Positions 7,810 to 15,532 of a DNA stretch of 35,474 nt are shown piece after piece. This DNA comes from Clostridiales bacterium. Its GTDB lineage: Bacteria > Bacillota > Clostridia > Christensenellales > Aristaeellaceae. The translations under genes were made by a program, and so were the position numbers. The notes beneath the pieces were generated by a model that ran no database searches, had not been told where the DNA came from, and saw nothing but the letters and a program-made list of their open reading frames with translations. Positions within the stretch are counted from its first letter, which is position 1. Each line of letters begins with the position of its first letter. The DNA is taken from assembly GCA_012522875.1 (NCBI GenBank), contig JAAYJP010000262.1, positions 1 to 35,474 on the forward strand. Direction: 5' to 3'.

Positions 7810-9981
7810 ATGCAAAAAAATTTGGCTCAGGTAATCAGCGCCGTTCAATCGATCCGGGCACCTTTTTCCGTCCTGGAAACTGATTTGCACGCCCAGGTTC
7901 AGGCCGCACTTGAGGGCGCACAAATTCCATATACCCATGAAGCGCAAGTGGCACCGAGATGCCGCATTGACTTTCTGGCAAATGGTATCGGCATAGAAAT
8001 TAAGCGCGGTAGGCCGCGTGTCCATGATCTGCTGAATCAGGCAACCCGCTATCTTGCATCCCCACGGCTTGATGCGCTGCTTATCCTCAGTGAGCGTGAA
8101 GTGAATATACCGGGGTCTGTTCTCGAAAAGCCTTGCATAGCAATGAGTTTTGGCAAACTGTGGGGGCCAGCAGTGCCGTTGGAACAGGAGGCGGCAAACC
8201 CAAACCCGGTCTGTAATTCGCAATACAAACCTGGTTCTGTTTTTGTTGCCGCTGCGCCACTGCCAGGCAATACAAGCCCGGCTTACCTCGAGCCTGTGCG
8301 GGCGGGCGAAAGGGTCTACGGCACTTTATCCTACCAGGCACGAAGCAAGCATTGGGTCATCAGCGGCGAACCCTATGTAACTGAACTTGCCAAACGATTA
8401 TTTCCCGGAGCTGACAGCGGAAGGCGCGGCGTTGCAAAATTTGCAGCGCACCGGCGGCTTGTGGGTGAACTCAACTGGTTTATGCAGCGTTATCCGCTTG
8501 CAATTTTGCCCAGGGACCAGGAGCGCTGGAATACATCCTTGCAGGAGGCCCGGGATTACAGGACAAGGCAAGACGCTTTCACTCGAAACACGCCGGAGTA
8601 TGAAAACGGGACAGGGTGGTTTACAGGCCATCTGCGGCCTTTTCAAGCCTGTGGCGCGGTCTGGCTTGCGCAAATGCGCCGTGCCTTGCTGGCCGATGAG
8701 ATGGGCTTAGGGAAAACGGTCCAGGCGCTGGCTGCGTTGTCCTCCACCGGAGGGCTTCCCGCTGTTATTGTGGTTCCACCGCATTTGATACGCAACTGGC
8801 AGAGCGAAATCCTGCGATTCCTGAGTGTAGACAGCCGGGCACCCAGGATTCACATTCTAAAAGGATTGAGCCCTTATCCATTGCCTGAGGCCGATATTTA
8901 CCTGGTGCATTATCTCTTGCTTCGTGGATGGAAAAACGCATTGCCAGAACTACCAGTCAAAACTGTCATTTTTGACGAAATCCAGGAACTGCGGCATAGG
9001 GGGACGGAAAAGTACAGCGCTGCCAGCCTGCTGTCAAACGCCTGCGAATGTGTGTATGGCCTTTCAGGCACTCCAATATATAACCAAGGCGGCGAGATAT
9101 GGAATGTGATCAACATCCTGGACTATCATTTTCTGGGTGATTGGGAATCCTTCTCCAGAGAATGGTGCTATGGCTATGGCAATGCGGTGGTTATACACCC
9201 TGAATGGCTGGGGGATTACCTCAGGCGGGAGGGAGTGATGCTCCGGCGCAACAAGAAAGAAGTGCTCCCTGAGTTGCCTGATAAACGGAGGCTGGTTCAG
9301 GAGATTGATGCTGATAATGCGATCTTTCAGAAGTTGATGGCGCCTGTGCTGGACAAATTAAGGCATCTGTCACAAGCGGGAGAGTTGTCACCTTCACAGC
9401 GCGCTTTGCTGGAAGGCCAGGTTTCCCAGGGTGAGAGACAAGCTACCGGTCTGGCAAAGGCCCCGTATGTGGCTCACTTCATACGCGCGATGATCGAATC
9501 GGGTGAAAAGGTGCTTTTGTTCGCTCATCACCACGCGGTTATGGATCTTTACAAAAAAGAACTCAAACACCTTTCCCCCGTCTTTATTACTGGCAGGGAG
9601 ACCGGAGCGCAGAAAGACAAAAGCGTCGACCGCTTTATGCAAGGGCGTACTGACCTCTGCTGTATTTCCCTTCGGGCTGCCTCCGGCCTTAACCTTCAGC
9701 GCGCCACATGTGTGGTGTTTGGAGAACTGGACTGGTCTCCAGCTATTCACAGCCAAGCAGAAGACCGGGCACACCGCATCGGGCAGAAGGATTCCCTGCT
9801 ATGCTACTATCTGACGAGTCCCGGTGGTTCTGATAGCTTAATTCAGGACGTTCTGGGGCTGAAAGTAAGCCAGTTCCTGGGTTTGATGGGGGCACAGCCG
9901 CCGCGGGCCCAAGAAGAGGCTGCTGCCGCCAATTATGCACGGCAGCATGTTCAGGATATGATGGTGCGGTGGTTTCCCTAA
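7810..9981 (+). CDS. SNF2-family helicase with N-terminal PD-(D/E)XK nuclease-like domain
   Basis: A 723-residue protein; the ATG is set by GGGAGG six bases upstream and by the promoter. Residues about 20-95 look like a PD-(D/E)XK nuclease of the RecB/Cas4 kind: E24 in a first helix, D54 in RIDF, E63-I-K65 in GIEIK, and Q77-x3-Y81 in NQATRY. Residues about 170-260 resemble the pre-helicase region of phage-type SNF2 proteins (WVISGEPYV, KRLFPG, LNWFMQRYPL). The SNF2 motor spans about 272-690: Walker A DEMGLGKT (296-303), DEIQ (389-392) in place of DEAH, LSGTPIYN, and QAEDRAHRIGQ (649-659). Family knowledge points to an ATP-driven DNA translocase; the nuclease activity is inferred. It lies just upstream of ruvCAB but has its own promoter, so a role in branched DNA or phage defence is open. 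Confidence 0.85.
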   Translation: MQKNLAQVISAVQSIRAPFSVLETDLHAQVQAALEGAQIPYTHEAQVAPRCRIDFLANGIGIEIKRGRPRVHDLLNQATRYLASPRLDALLILSEREVNIPGSVLEKPCIAMSFGKLWGPAVPLEQEAANPNPVCNSQYKPGSVFVAAAPLPGNTSPAYLEPVRAGERVYGTLSYQARSKHWVISGEPYVTELAKRLFPGADSGRRGVAKFAAHRRLVGELNWFMQRYPLAILPRDQERWNTSLQEARDYRTRQDAFTRNTPEYENGTGWFTGHLRPFQACGAVWLAQMRRALLADEMGLGKTVQALAALSSTGGLPAVIVVPPHLIRNWQSEILRFLSVDSRAPRIHILKGLSPYPLPEADIYLVHYLLLRGWKNALPELPVKTVIFDEIQELRHRGTEKYSAASLLSNACECVYGLSGTPIYNQGGEIWNVINILDYHFLGDWESFSREWCYGYGNAVVIHPEWLGDYLRREGVMLRRNKKEVLPELPDKRRLVQEIDADNAIFQKLMAPVLDKLRHLSQAGELSPSQRALLEGQVSQGERQATGLAKAPYVAHFIRAMIESGEKVLLFAHHHAVMDLYKKELKHLSPVFITGRETGAQKDKSVDRFMQGRTDLCCISLRAASGLNLQRATCVVFGELDWSPAIHSQAEDRAHRIGQKDSLLCYYLTSPGGSDSLIQDVLGLKVSQFLGLMGAQPPRAQEEAAAANYARQHVQDMMVRWFP

Positions 9982-9985
9982 GCGA

Positions 9986-10014
9986 TTGACTTTTATAAGG
10001 GCATACCGTAAGAT
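9986..10014 (+). promoter_or_regulatory. Promoter of ruvC-ruvA-ruvB-queA
   Basis: TTGACT is followed after 17 bases by TAAGAT in the 54-base gap after the SNF2 stop. The predicted start lies about 15 bases before the ruvC ATG, leaving room for GGGAGGGG. The ruv operon can thus be transcribed independently, though read-through from the SNF2 gene is also possible because I see no terminator between them. Confidence 0.65.
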
Positions 10015-10035
10015 TTTCTATCAGGGAGGGGCATT

Positions 10036-10530
10036 ATGCGGATTATGGGCATCGATCCCGGGCTGGCAACAATGGGTTGGGGTGTAATTGACTGTTCACT
10101 GGACGCACCCGAATTTGTATCCTCAGGAATCATTCAGACTTTGCCAGCGGAATCACTGCCCCAACGTCTTGCCAGGATTGATTCCGGTATGGACGAGCTG
10201 ATTATGCTGTACAAGCCCGGTGCCATTGTGTTTGAACAGCTCTTTTTCGCCAAGAATGTTACCACTGCCTTTAATGTTGGCGCAGCCCGGGGCGTCGCCA
10301 TCGCGCGCTGTGCGCGCTTCACGGACGCTTTGTACGAGTACACTCCAATGCAAATCAAACAGGCTGTGGTGGGTTATGGCAAGGCGGATAAGCAGCAGGT
10401 CCAACGCATGATCCAGCTGTTGCTGAAACTTCCGGAAATCATCCAACCGGATGACGCTGCAGATGCCGTTGCCGCAGCACTCACCCATTTCCAATCCGGC
10501 AGGTTCGGCAGCCTGCATATCATGAAATGA
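10036..10530 (+). CDS. ruvC: Crossover junction endodeoxyribonuclease RuvC
   Basis: A Holliday junction resolvase of 164 residues that works as a dimer on junctions held by RuvAB. The RNase H-like catalytic acids are visible: D7 in GIDPG, E67 in VFEQLFF, and D140 and D143 in PDDAADAVAAAL. The DNA-binding segment NVTTAFNVGAARGVA is conserved. GGGAGGGG precedes the ATG. Length is typical. The usual yebC neighbour of many genomes is absent here; the SNF2 gene sits in its place. Confidence 0.97.
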   Translation: MRIMGIDPGLATMGWGVIDCSLDAPEFVSSGIIQTLPAESLPQRLARIDSGMDELIMLYKPGAIVFEQLFFAKNVTTAFNVGAARGVAIARCARFTDALYEYTPMQIKQAVVGYGKADKQQVQRMIQLLLKLPEIIQPDDAADAVAAALTHFQSGRFGSLHIMK

Positions 10531-10539
10531 GAGGTTGCC

Positions 10540-11151
10540 ATGTACGCCTTTATTGAGGGTCAAGTTGCGGAAAAGCAAGCCAATGAGCTTGTTCTGAGTG
10601 TCCAGGGTGTGGGTTATCAGATCTTGTGCACCCAGGCTTCGCTTGCTATTGTGCCGCCCAAAGGCGAGTATGTTCGCATCTATACTTGGCTTAGCGTCCG
10701 TGAAGACGCGCTTGAGTTGTTTGGCTTTTCATCCAGGGAAGAGCGGGCCATGTTTTTGCACCTCAACGCTGTTTCAGGCATCGGGCCCCGCACAGCGCTC
10801 AATATCCTCAACAGCATGCCGTTGAAGGATTTAACGTTTGCGATTTTAACAGGGGATATTCTGACTTTATCCCGAGCCCCCGGGATCGGCAAAAAAACAG
10901 CACAACGCATCACGCTGGAATTGAAAGACCGCCTGAGCAAGGACAGCGGCTCCCTGTCGGCCGATCTTCCAGGCGTGGGTTTTTCACCTTCTGCCACTGA
11001 CGCTGTTGGTGAAGCGGTTATGGCCCTCCAGGGTTTGGGTTACACCCAGTCGGAAGCCGCAATGGCTGTATCCAAAGCGCATCAGCAAGGCGCAGGTGAA
11101 AAATCGGATGACCTGGTACGCCAAGCGTTACGCGGGATGATGAAAGGGTAA
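10540..11151 (+). CDS. ruvA: Holliday junction branch migration protein RuvA
   Basis: The 203-residue DNA-binding subunit of the RuvAB branch migration complex. It has the N-terminal OB fold starting MYAFIEGQVAEK, helix-hairpin-helix motifs VSGIGPRTALNIL and APGIGKKTAQRI near 80-125, and a C-terminal RuvB-interacting three-helix domain (EAVMALQGLGYTQSEA) after a flexible linker. It starts 9 bases after ruvC with AGAGGTT as ribosome site, and its stop lies three bases before the ruvB ATG. Length and motifs are normal. Confidence 0.97.
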   Translation: MYAFIEGQVAEKQANELVLSVQGVGYQILCTQASLAIVPPKGEYVRIYTWLSVREDALELFGFSSREERAMFLHLNAVSGIGPRTALNILNSMPLKDLTFAILTGDILTLSRAPGIGKKTAQRITLELKDRLSKDSGSLSADLPGVGFSPSATDAVGEAVMALQGLGYTQSEAAMAVSKAHQQGAGEKSDDLVRQALRGMMKG

Positions 11152-11154
11152 GCC

Positions 11155-12210
11155 ATGCAGGATGAGCGCTTGATGATGACAGGCCAGCGGGACGAGGACC
11201 GGGATGTTGATGTATCGCTTCGTCCCCGCGTGCTTCGTGAATATGTGGGCCAGGACAAGGTTAAGGACAATCTGAATGTCTATATCAAAGCTGCCCTCAA
11301 ACGCCGGGATGCCCTGGATCATATCCTTCTATACGGCCCACCCGGCCTTGGCAAGACTACCCTTGCTTGTATTGTAGCAGCGGAAATGGGCCAGAACATC
11401 CGTATCACCTCCGGTCCCGCCATTGACCGACCTGGTGATCTGGCTTCGATCCTCACCAACCTAAACGCCGGAGATATCCTGTTTATCGATGAAATCCATC
11501 GGCTTTCCCGCGCGGTAGAAGAAGTGCTGTACCCTGCGATGGAGGACTTCGCCCTGGATATCATGATTGGCAAAGGACCCACTGCCCGTTCCATGCGTCT
11601 GGAGCTTCCCCGCTTTACTTTGGTGGGCGCCACCACCCGGGCAGGCCAGTTGTCCGCCCCGCTCCGGGATCGTTTTGGAATGACATTTCGTCTGGAACTC
11701 TATGCACCGGAGGAACTGGCGCATATCCTCCGCCGTTCTGCTTCTATTCTGGATATGCCGGCGGATGATGAGGGCATCATCGAAATCGCAAGGCGAAGCA
11801 GGGGCACCCCTCGCATCGCAAACCGCATGCTCAAGCGCGTGCGGGATTATGCGCAGGTCAAGGCGGATGGGAGGATTACCCGTCAGGTGGCAAACGAAGG
11901 ATTGAACTTACTTGATGTAGATGAACTGGGCCTTGACCGGGTGGATCGCACGGTGCTGCTCACCATGATAGACAAGTTCTCAGGCGGGCCCGTGGGACTT
12001 GACACCCTGGCTGCTTCCACGGGGGAAGACGCGCTGACCATTGAGGATGTCTATGAGCCCTTTCTTTTGCAGTTGGGCTTTATTCACAGGACCCCCCGGG
12101 GGCGTATGGCCACCCTGGCTGCCTATCAACACCTGAACCGAGCTTTTCCCGGTGATGATGGCAAACCCATCCCAAGCCAGCAGGTGGCATTTTTTGATGA
12201 AAACCCATGA
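11155..12210 (+). CDS. ruvB: Holliday junction branch migration ATPase RuvB
   Basis: The 351-residue AAA+ motor of RuvAB, forming hexamers on either side of RuvA to pump DNA through the junction. Visible motifs are Walker A GPPGLGKTTLA (near 61-71), Walker B FIDEIHRLSR (near 110-119), sensor 1 GATTRAGQLSAPLRDRFG, and the C-terminal winged helix with the conserved LGFIHRTPRGR. It continues the ruvC-ruvA operon and overlaps queA by 14 bases. No anomaly seen. Confidence 0.98.
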   Translation: MQDERLMMTGQRDEDRDVDVSLRPRVLREYVGQDKVKDNLNVYIKAALKRRDALDHILLYGPPGLGKTTLACIVAAEMGQNIRITSGPAIDRPGDLASILTNLNAGDILFIDEIHRLSRAVEEVLYPAMEDFALDIMIGKGPTARSMRLELPRFTLVGATTRAGQLSAPLRDRFGMTFRLELYAPEELAHILRRSASILDMPADDEGIIEIARRSRGTPRIANRMLKRVRDYAQVKADGRITRQVANEGLNLLDVDELGLDRVDRTVLLTMIDKFSGGPVGLDTLAASTGEDALTIEDVYEPFLLQLGFIHRTPRGRMATLAAYQHLNRAFPGDDGKPIPSQQVAFFDENP

Positions 12211-13252
12211 TTTCTTCTATGATCTGCCGGAAGGGCTGATTGCCCAGACACCGGTAGAGCCAAGGGACCAGAGCCGCATGTTGGCGTTCTCAAGGCAAAC
12301 CGGCTCAATACAACACAGGCACTTTTTTGATTTGCCGGGATTCCTCAGGCCAGGGGATGCTGTGGTTATCAATCATACCAAAGTGATTCCTGCCAGGCTG
12401 ACAGGCCTGAAAGAAGGCAGCGGGGTCGCCTGTGAGGTTCTGCTGCTCAGGAGAATCAGCCAGGACCGGTGGGAGGCACTCGTACGCCCTGGACGGAGGC
12501 TAAAAAGCGGCGCCCGCCTGAATTTTGGCGGCGGGGCAATAAGGGCTGTGATTGAAGACAGCACCCGCTTTGGGGGCCGGATCGTACGCTTTGTTTACGA
12601 GGGTGTTTTTGAAGAAATCCTTGACCGCCTGGGTCAGATGCCTCTGCCTCCCTATATCCATGAGCAGCTTTCTGATAGCAGCAGATATCAGACCGTTTAC
12701 GCGAAATTTCCCGGCAGTGCTGCTGCACCTACCGCAGGGCTCCATTTTACCCCGCGGGTGCTTGAGGCTATCACTGAACGCGGTGCCCATGTGATCCCCG
12801 TTCTATTGCATGTGGGACTCGGTACCTTCCGTCCAGTCAAGGCAGAAAGCCTGGAAGATCATGTAATGCACGAGGAGTATTACGAGGTGTCACCGGAAGC
12901 AGCCCTGCGCATTAACGCAGCCCGGGCCAAGGGCGGACGAATTCTTTGTGTGGGAACCACTTCCCTTCGCACTCTTGAAACGGTGTCGGATGTAACTGGA
13001 ATTGTCCGGCCAGGGCAAGGGATGACCGGCATATTTATCAGACCCGGATACCGGTTTAAGGCCTGCGACATGCTGCTCACCAACTTCCATCTGCCTGAAA
13101 GTACGCTGCTTATGCTGGTTGCCGCGTTTATGGGCCTGGACAACACCCTTCGTACTTACCGTGAGGCGGTGCGGGAGCAGTACCGGTTTTTTAGCTTTGG
13201 GGACTGTATGCTGATTGGGGATGCGCTTCAAAGGGCACAAAATCATGGGTGA
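12197..13252 (+). CDS. queA: S-adenosylmethionine:tRNA ribosyltransferase-isomerase QueA
   Basis: The 351-residue enzyme that transfers and rearranges the ribosyl part of SAM onto preQ1 in tRNA, giving epoxyqueuosine at position 34 of GUN tRNAs. It has FFYDLPEGLIAQTP at the start, DAVVINHTKVIPARL, the family signature GSAAAPTAGLHFT, LHVGLGTFRPV, and the C-terminal LLTNFHLPESTLLMLV. I chose the ATG inside the ruvB end (14-base overlap, AGGTGG upstream) because the longer frame adds 15 residues foreign to the family. It lies next to ruvB as in many Bacillota. tgt, the usual next gene, is missing; a pseudouridine kinase gene follows instead. Confidence 0.96.
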   Translation: MKTHDFFYDLPEGLIAQTPVEPRDQSRMLAFSRQTGSIQHRHFFDLPGFLRPGDAVVINHTKVIPARLTGLKEGSGVACEVLLLRRISQDRWEALVRPGRRLKSGARLNFGGGAIRAVIEDSTRFGGRIVRFVYEGVFEEILDRLGQMPLPPYIHEQLSDSSRYQTVYAKFPGSAAAPTAGLHFTPRVLEAITERGAHVIPVLLHVGLGTFRPVKAESLEDHVMHEEYYEVSPEAALRINAARAKGGRILCVGTTSLRTLETVSDVTGIVRPGQGMTGIFIRPGYRFKACDMLLTNFHLPESTLLMLVAAFMGLDNTLRTYREAVREQYRFFSFGDCMLIGDALQRAQNHG

Positions 13253-14108
13253 CCCGATTAAAGCACTGGTGATCGGCGGAATGAACATTGATATCCTGGG
13301 GGTGCCTTCAGGTGACTACCGCCCGGGGGACTCGATACCAGGCGCTATCCGCTGTACCATTGGCGGGGTGGGTTTCAACATCGCTTCACGCTTGGCGGAA
13401 TCGGGCACGGCCGTTACCTTTGTCACAGTCTTTGGTAAAGACTTTTTTGTCCATTTTGCTGAGGCTGCCTGCCTGTCACTGGGCCTGGATACCAGCCTTT
13501 CCCTTAAGGCAGACGGCCCCTCCCCCATGTACATGGCCATTCACCATCAGGATGGCGCTATGGCAGCCGCCGTTAACGATATGGCATCCATGTCAACACT
13601 GACGCCTTCACATCTTCAGGCGCAAAAGGACAAATTGGCAGGCTTATTCGATGTGTGTGTGATGGATGCCAATTTGCTGCATGCAACGATACAAGCCATC
13701 CCAAGGCTTGTATCAGCACCCATTTTGGCGGACGCTGTCAGCGTGGAGAAAGGGCGCCGCCTCTTTCCCGTCCTTTCGCGCCTCACCGCCATCAAACCAA
13801 ATGCCATGGAGGCGCTGTCGCTGAGCGGCGGCAAGGATATCCCGTCCGCTGCGAACTGGTTTCTGCGTCAAGGCGTCCAGCAGGTCTATATCTCTCTGGG
13901 TAAAGAAGGCCTTTACTTCGCTTCGGCGGAAGGTTCGGGCCACCTGTCCCCTGGGCGCGTCATCAGCGCCCCTTCAACCGGCGCCGGGGACGCCATGTCC
14001 TCCGGTCTTGCCCAGGGTATCGCCCACGGAGAACCCACAGAAAATACGGCCAAAATGGGCCTGGCTGCTGCGGAAAAGTACCTTATGCGTAAATCTGTGG
14101 AGGTGTAA
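13245..14108 (+). CDS. PfkB-family sugar kinase, probable pseudouridine kinase PsuK
   Basis: A 287-residue ribokinase-like enzyme with GGVGFNIA (substrate loop, about 40-47), TAIKPNAMEA, and the catalytic anion hole STGAGDAMSSG, where D249 is the expected base. Ribokinase-family proteins phosphorylate many sugars and nucleosides. The assignment to pseudouridine rests on context: it ends one base before psuG, whose substrate is pseudouridine 5'-phosphate, matching the psuK-psuG pair of other bacteria. The ATG overlaps the queA stop by eight bases; a start 30 bases upstream is possible but has a poorer ribosome site. The substrate cannot be proven from sequence. Confidence 0.85.
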   Translation: MGDPIKALVIGGMNIDILGVPSGDYRPGDSIPGAIRCTIGGVGFNIASRLAESGTAVTFVTVFGKDFFVHFAEAACLSLGLDTSLSLKADGPSPMYMAIHHQDGAMAAAVNDMASMSTLTPSHLQAQKDKLAGLFDVCVMDANLLHATIQAIPRLVSAPILADAVSVEKGRRLFPVLSRLTAIKPNAMEALSLSGGKDIPSAANWFLRQGVQQVYISLGKEGLYFASAEGSGHLSPGRVISAPSTGAGDAMSSGLAQGIAHGEPTENTAKMGLAAAEKYLMRKSVEV

Positions 14109-14109
14109 A

Positions 14110-15021
14110 ATGAACCAACATGTGATTCTCTCTCCTGCCATAAATCTAGCACTTGAAGAAGGGAAACCTATTATTGCCCTTGAAAGTACCATCATCAGCC
14201 ACGGCATGCCCTACCCGCAGAACATGGAAACAGCTCTGAGCTGCGAGCGCATCGCCAGAGAAAACGGAGCTGAGCCAGCCACTATCGCCATACTGGAAGG
14301 CAGACTGTGCGTGGGGTTGACAAAAAAACAGATTGAATATCTGGGGAAAAAAGGCCAGAACGTCCGCAAAGCCAGCCGCAGGGATTTGCCGGTGCTAATC
14401 GCCAGGCGGGAAGATGGTGCCACCACCGTTGCCGCCACAATGATTGTAGCGGCGTTGGCTGGTATCCAGGTGTTTGCCACCGGTGGAGTGGGCGGTGTAC
14501 ACAGAGACGCGGGGAAAACAATGGATATCTCAGCAGACCTTGAAGAATTGGCACAGACCCCGGTAGCCGTGGTGTGCGCGGGAGCCAAAAGCATTCTCGA
14601 TCTGGGTTTAACGATGGAGTATTTGGAGACCAAAGGCGTTCCCGTGATTGGCTTTCAGACAGATGAACTGCCTGCTTTCTATACACGGGAGAGCGGCTAT
14701 AGGGTCCATGACCGGGCTGATAGCCCTGATGATATTGCCGCCATCATCCGCGCCCAGCGGACGCTGGGATTTCCCGGCGGTATGCTCATCACAAACCCAA
14801 TCCCAAGGGAAAATGCCCTCCCCAGGGAGCTGATTGACAGCGCCATCTGTCAGGCCCTTGAAGATGCCCGGGAACAAGGTATCAGCGGCAAAGATGTCAC
14901 CCCTTTCCTATTGGCCGGGGTGATGAAGAAGACCTCCGGGCTTTCTCTTAAAGCCAATATCCAGTTGGTCTTCAACAATGTGAAACTGGCAGCCCAAATC
15001 GCGCGTGCCTTAAAAGGTTGA
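14110..15021 (+). CDS. psuG: Pseudouridine-5'-phosphate glycosidase PsuG
   Basis: A 303-residue enzyme that cleaves the C-C glycosidic bond of pseudouridine 5'-phosphate into uracil and ribose 5-phosphate. The family signature ALESTIISHGMPYPQN carries E25; K87 (KASRRDLP), D143 and K160 (CAGAKSILD) align with the E. coli active site residues E31, K93, D149 and K166 with a constant offset of six. GGVGGVHR near 125-132 is also conserved. GGAGGTG precedes the ATG, which lies one base after the kinase stop. It is the last gene before a terminator shared with rpsT. Confidence 0.95.
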   Translation: MNQHVILSPAINLALEEGKPIIALESTIISHGMPYPQNMETALSCERIARENGAEPATIAILEGRLCVGLTKKQIEYLGKKGQNVRKASRRDLPVLIARREDGATTVAATMIVAALAGIQVFATGGVGGVHRDAGKTMDISADLEELAQTPVAVVCAGAKSILDLGLTMEYLETKGVPVIGFQTDELPAFYTRESGYRVHDRADSPDDIAAIIRAQRTLGFPGGMLITNPIPRENALPRELIDSAICQALEDAREQGISGKDVTPFLLAGVMKKTSGLSLKANIQLVFNNVKLAAQIARALKG

Positions 15022-15027
15022 AGGTAT

Positions 15028-15057
15028 ACAAAAAAGCCGCTTGTTTGCGGCGTTTTC
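15028..15057. terminator. Bidirectional terminator between psuG and rpsT
   Basis: A stem GCCGC / GCGGC (15036-15040 and 15047-15051) with a six-base loop has six As on its left and GTTTTC on its right. It therefore works as an intrinsic terminator for rpsT on the minus strand (run of Ts) and, less strongly, for the queA-psuK-psuG transcript on the plus strand. The genes are convergent with only 52 bases between them. Confidence 0.8.
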
Positions 15058-15073
15058 GTGTACCTACGCTGTG

Positions 15074-15337
15074 TCAGGCCCGAGCTTTGTTCAGCGCTTT
15101 CGCCATGCGTGACTTCTTGCGGCTCGCGGTGTTCTTGTGCAGAACGCCCTTGGATACAGCCCGGTCAAGCGCCGATGACGCGCTTATCAACGCTGCGGGC
15201 GCTGCCTGCAAATCCCTCTCCAGGACGACCGTATACTTCTTAACGGCGGTCTTAACGCCGGTTTTGACCATGCGGTTGCGCAGATTCTTTTTCTTGTCAG
15301 AGCGCACGCGCTTCTGCGCGGACTTGATGTTCGCCAA
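15074..15337 (-). CDS. rpsT: 30S ribosomal protein S20
   Basis: An 87-residue basic protein of the small subunit that binds 16S rRNA early in assembly. It shows ANIKSAQKRVRSDKKKNLRN at the start, the helical core, and LHKNTASRKKSRMAKALN at the end. The start codon is TTG, supported by an excellent AGGAGGTGAGG ribosome site; a rare start for rpsT is known to tune expression in other bacteria. The gene is monocistronic, with its own promoter and terminator. Confidence 0.97.
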   Translation of the reverse strand: MANIKSAQKRVRSDKKKNLRNRMVKTGVKTAVKKYTVVLERDLQAAPAALISASSALDRAVSKGVLHKNTASRKKSRMAKALNKARA

Positions 15338-15375
15338 CTTTCCTCACCTCCTGACCTTCCAGAATAGCAAGATGA

Positions 15376-15404
15376 ATGTTAACATATCATAAGCTGCTTG
15401 GCAA
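15376..15404 (-). promoter_or_regulatory. Promoter of rpsT
   Basis: On the minus strand TTGCCA is followed after 17 bases by TAACAT; the predicted start near 15369 leaves a leader of about 32 bases. The -10 box is imperfect, and an overlapping TATGAT sits too close to this -35, so the assignment is moderate. Confidence 0.5.
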
Positions 15405-15448
15405 GTGCTAATTCTGGATGGATTTGGCTGTGCCCACAGCGCGTTTTC

Positions 15449-15477
15449 TTGCGAAAACTGACCGTTGCGTGTATGAT
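15449..15477 (+). promoter_or_regulatory. Promoter of the phoH-pgpH-ybeY/cdd-era-apbE operon
   Basis: TTGCGA is followed after 17 bases by TATGAT. The -10 box covers the first in-frame ATG (MITVRQ) of the open frame, so transcription must start downstream of that codon, near 15484. This shows the true phoH start is further in. Confidence 0.65.
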
Positions 15478-15532
15478 AACTGTGCGCCAAAAACCTTTGG
15501 ATTTGGGCGAAGGAAAGGAGTTGTTGCATCAC

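Noticed and set aside
7810..9981. Part of a defence island or prophage
   Set aside because: No integrase, methylase, restriction, toxin or phage structural gene is nearby; both flanks are housekeeping operons.
12152..12196. Longer queA start inside ruvB
   Set aside because: The extra 15 residues do not resemble the QueA family, whose N-terminus begins at the chosen ATG.
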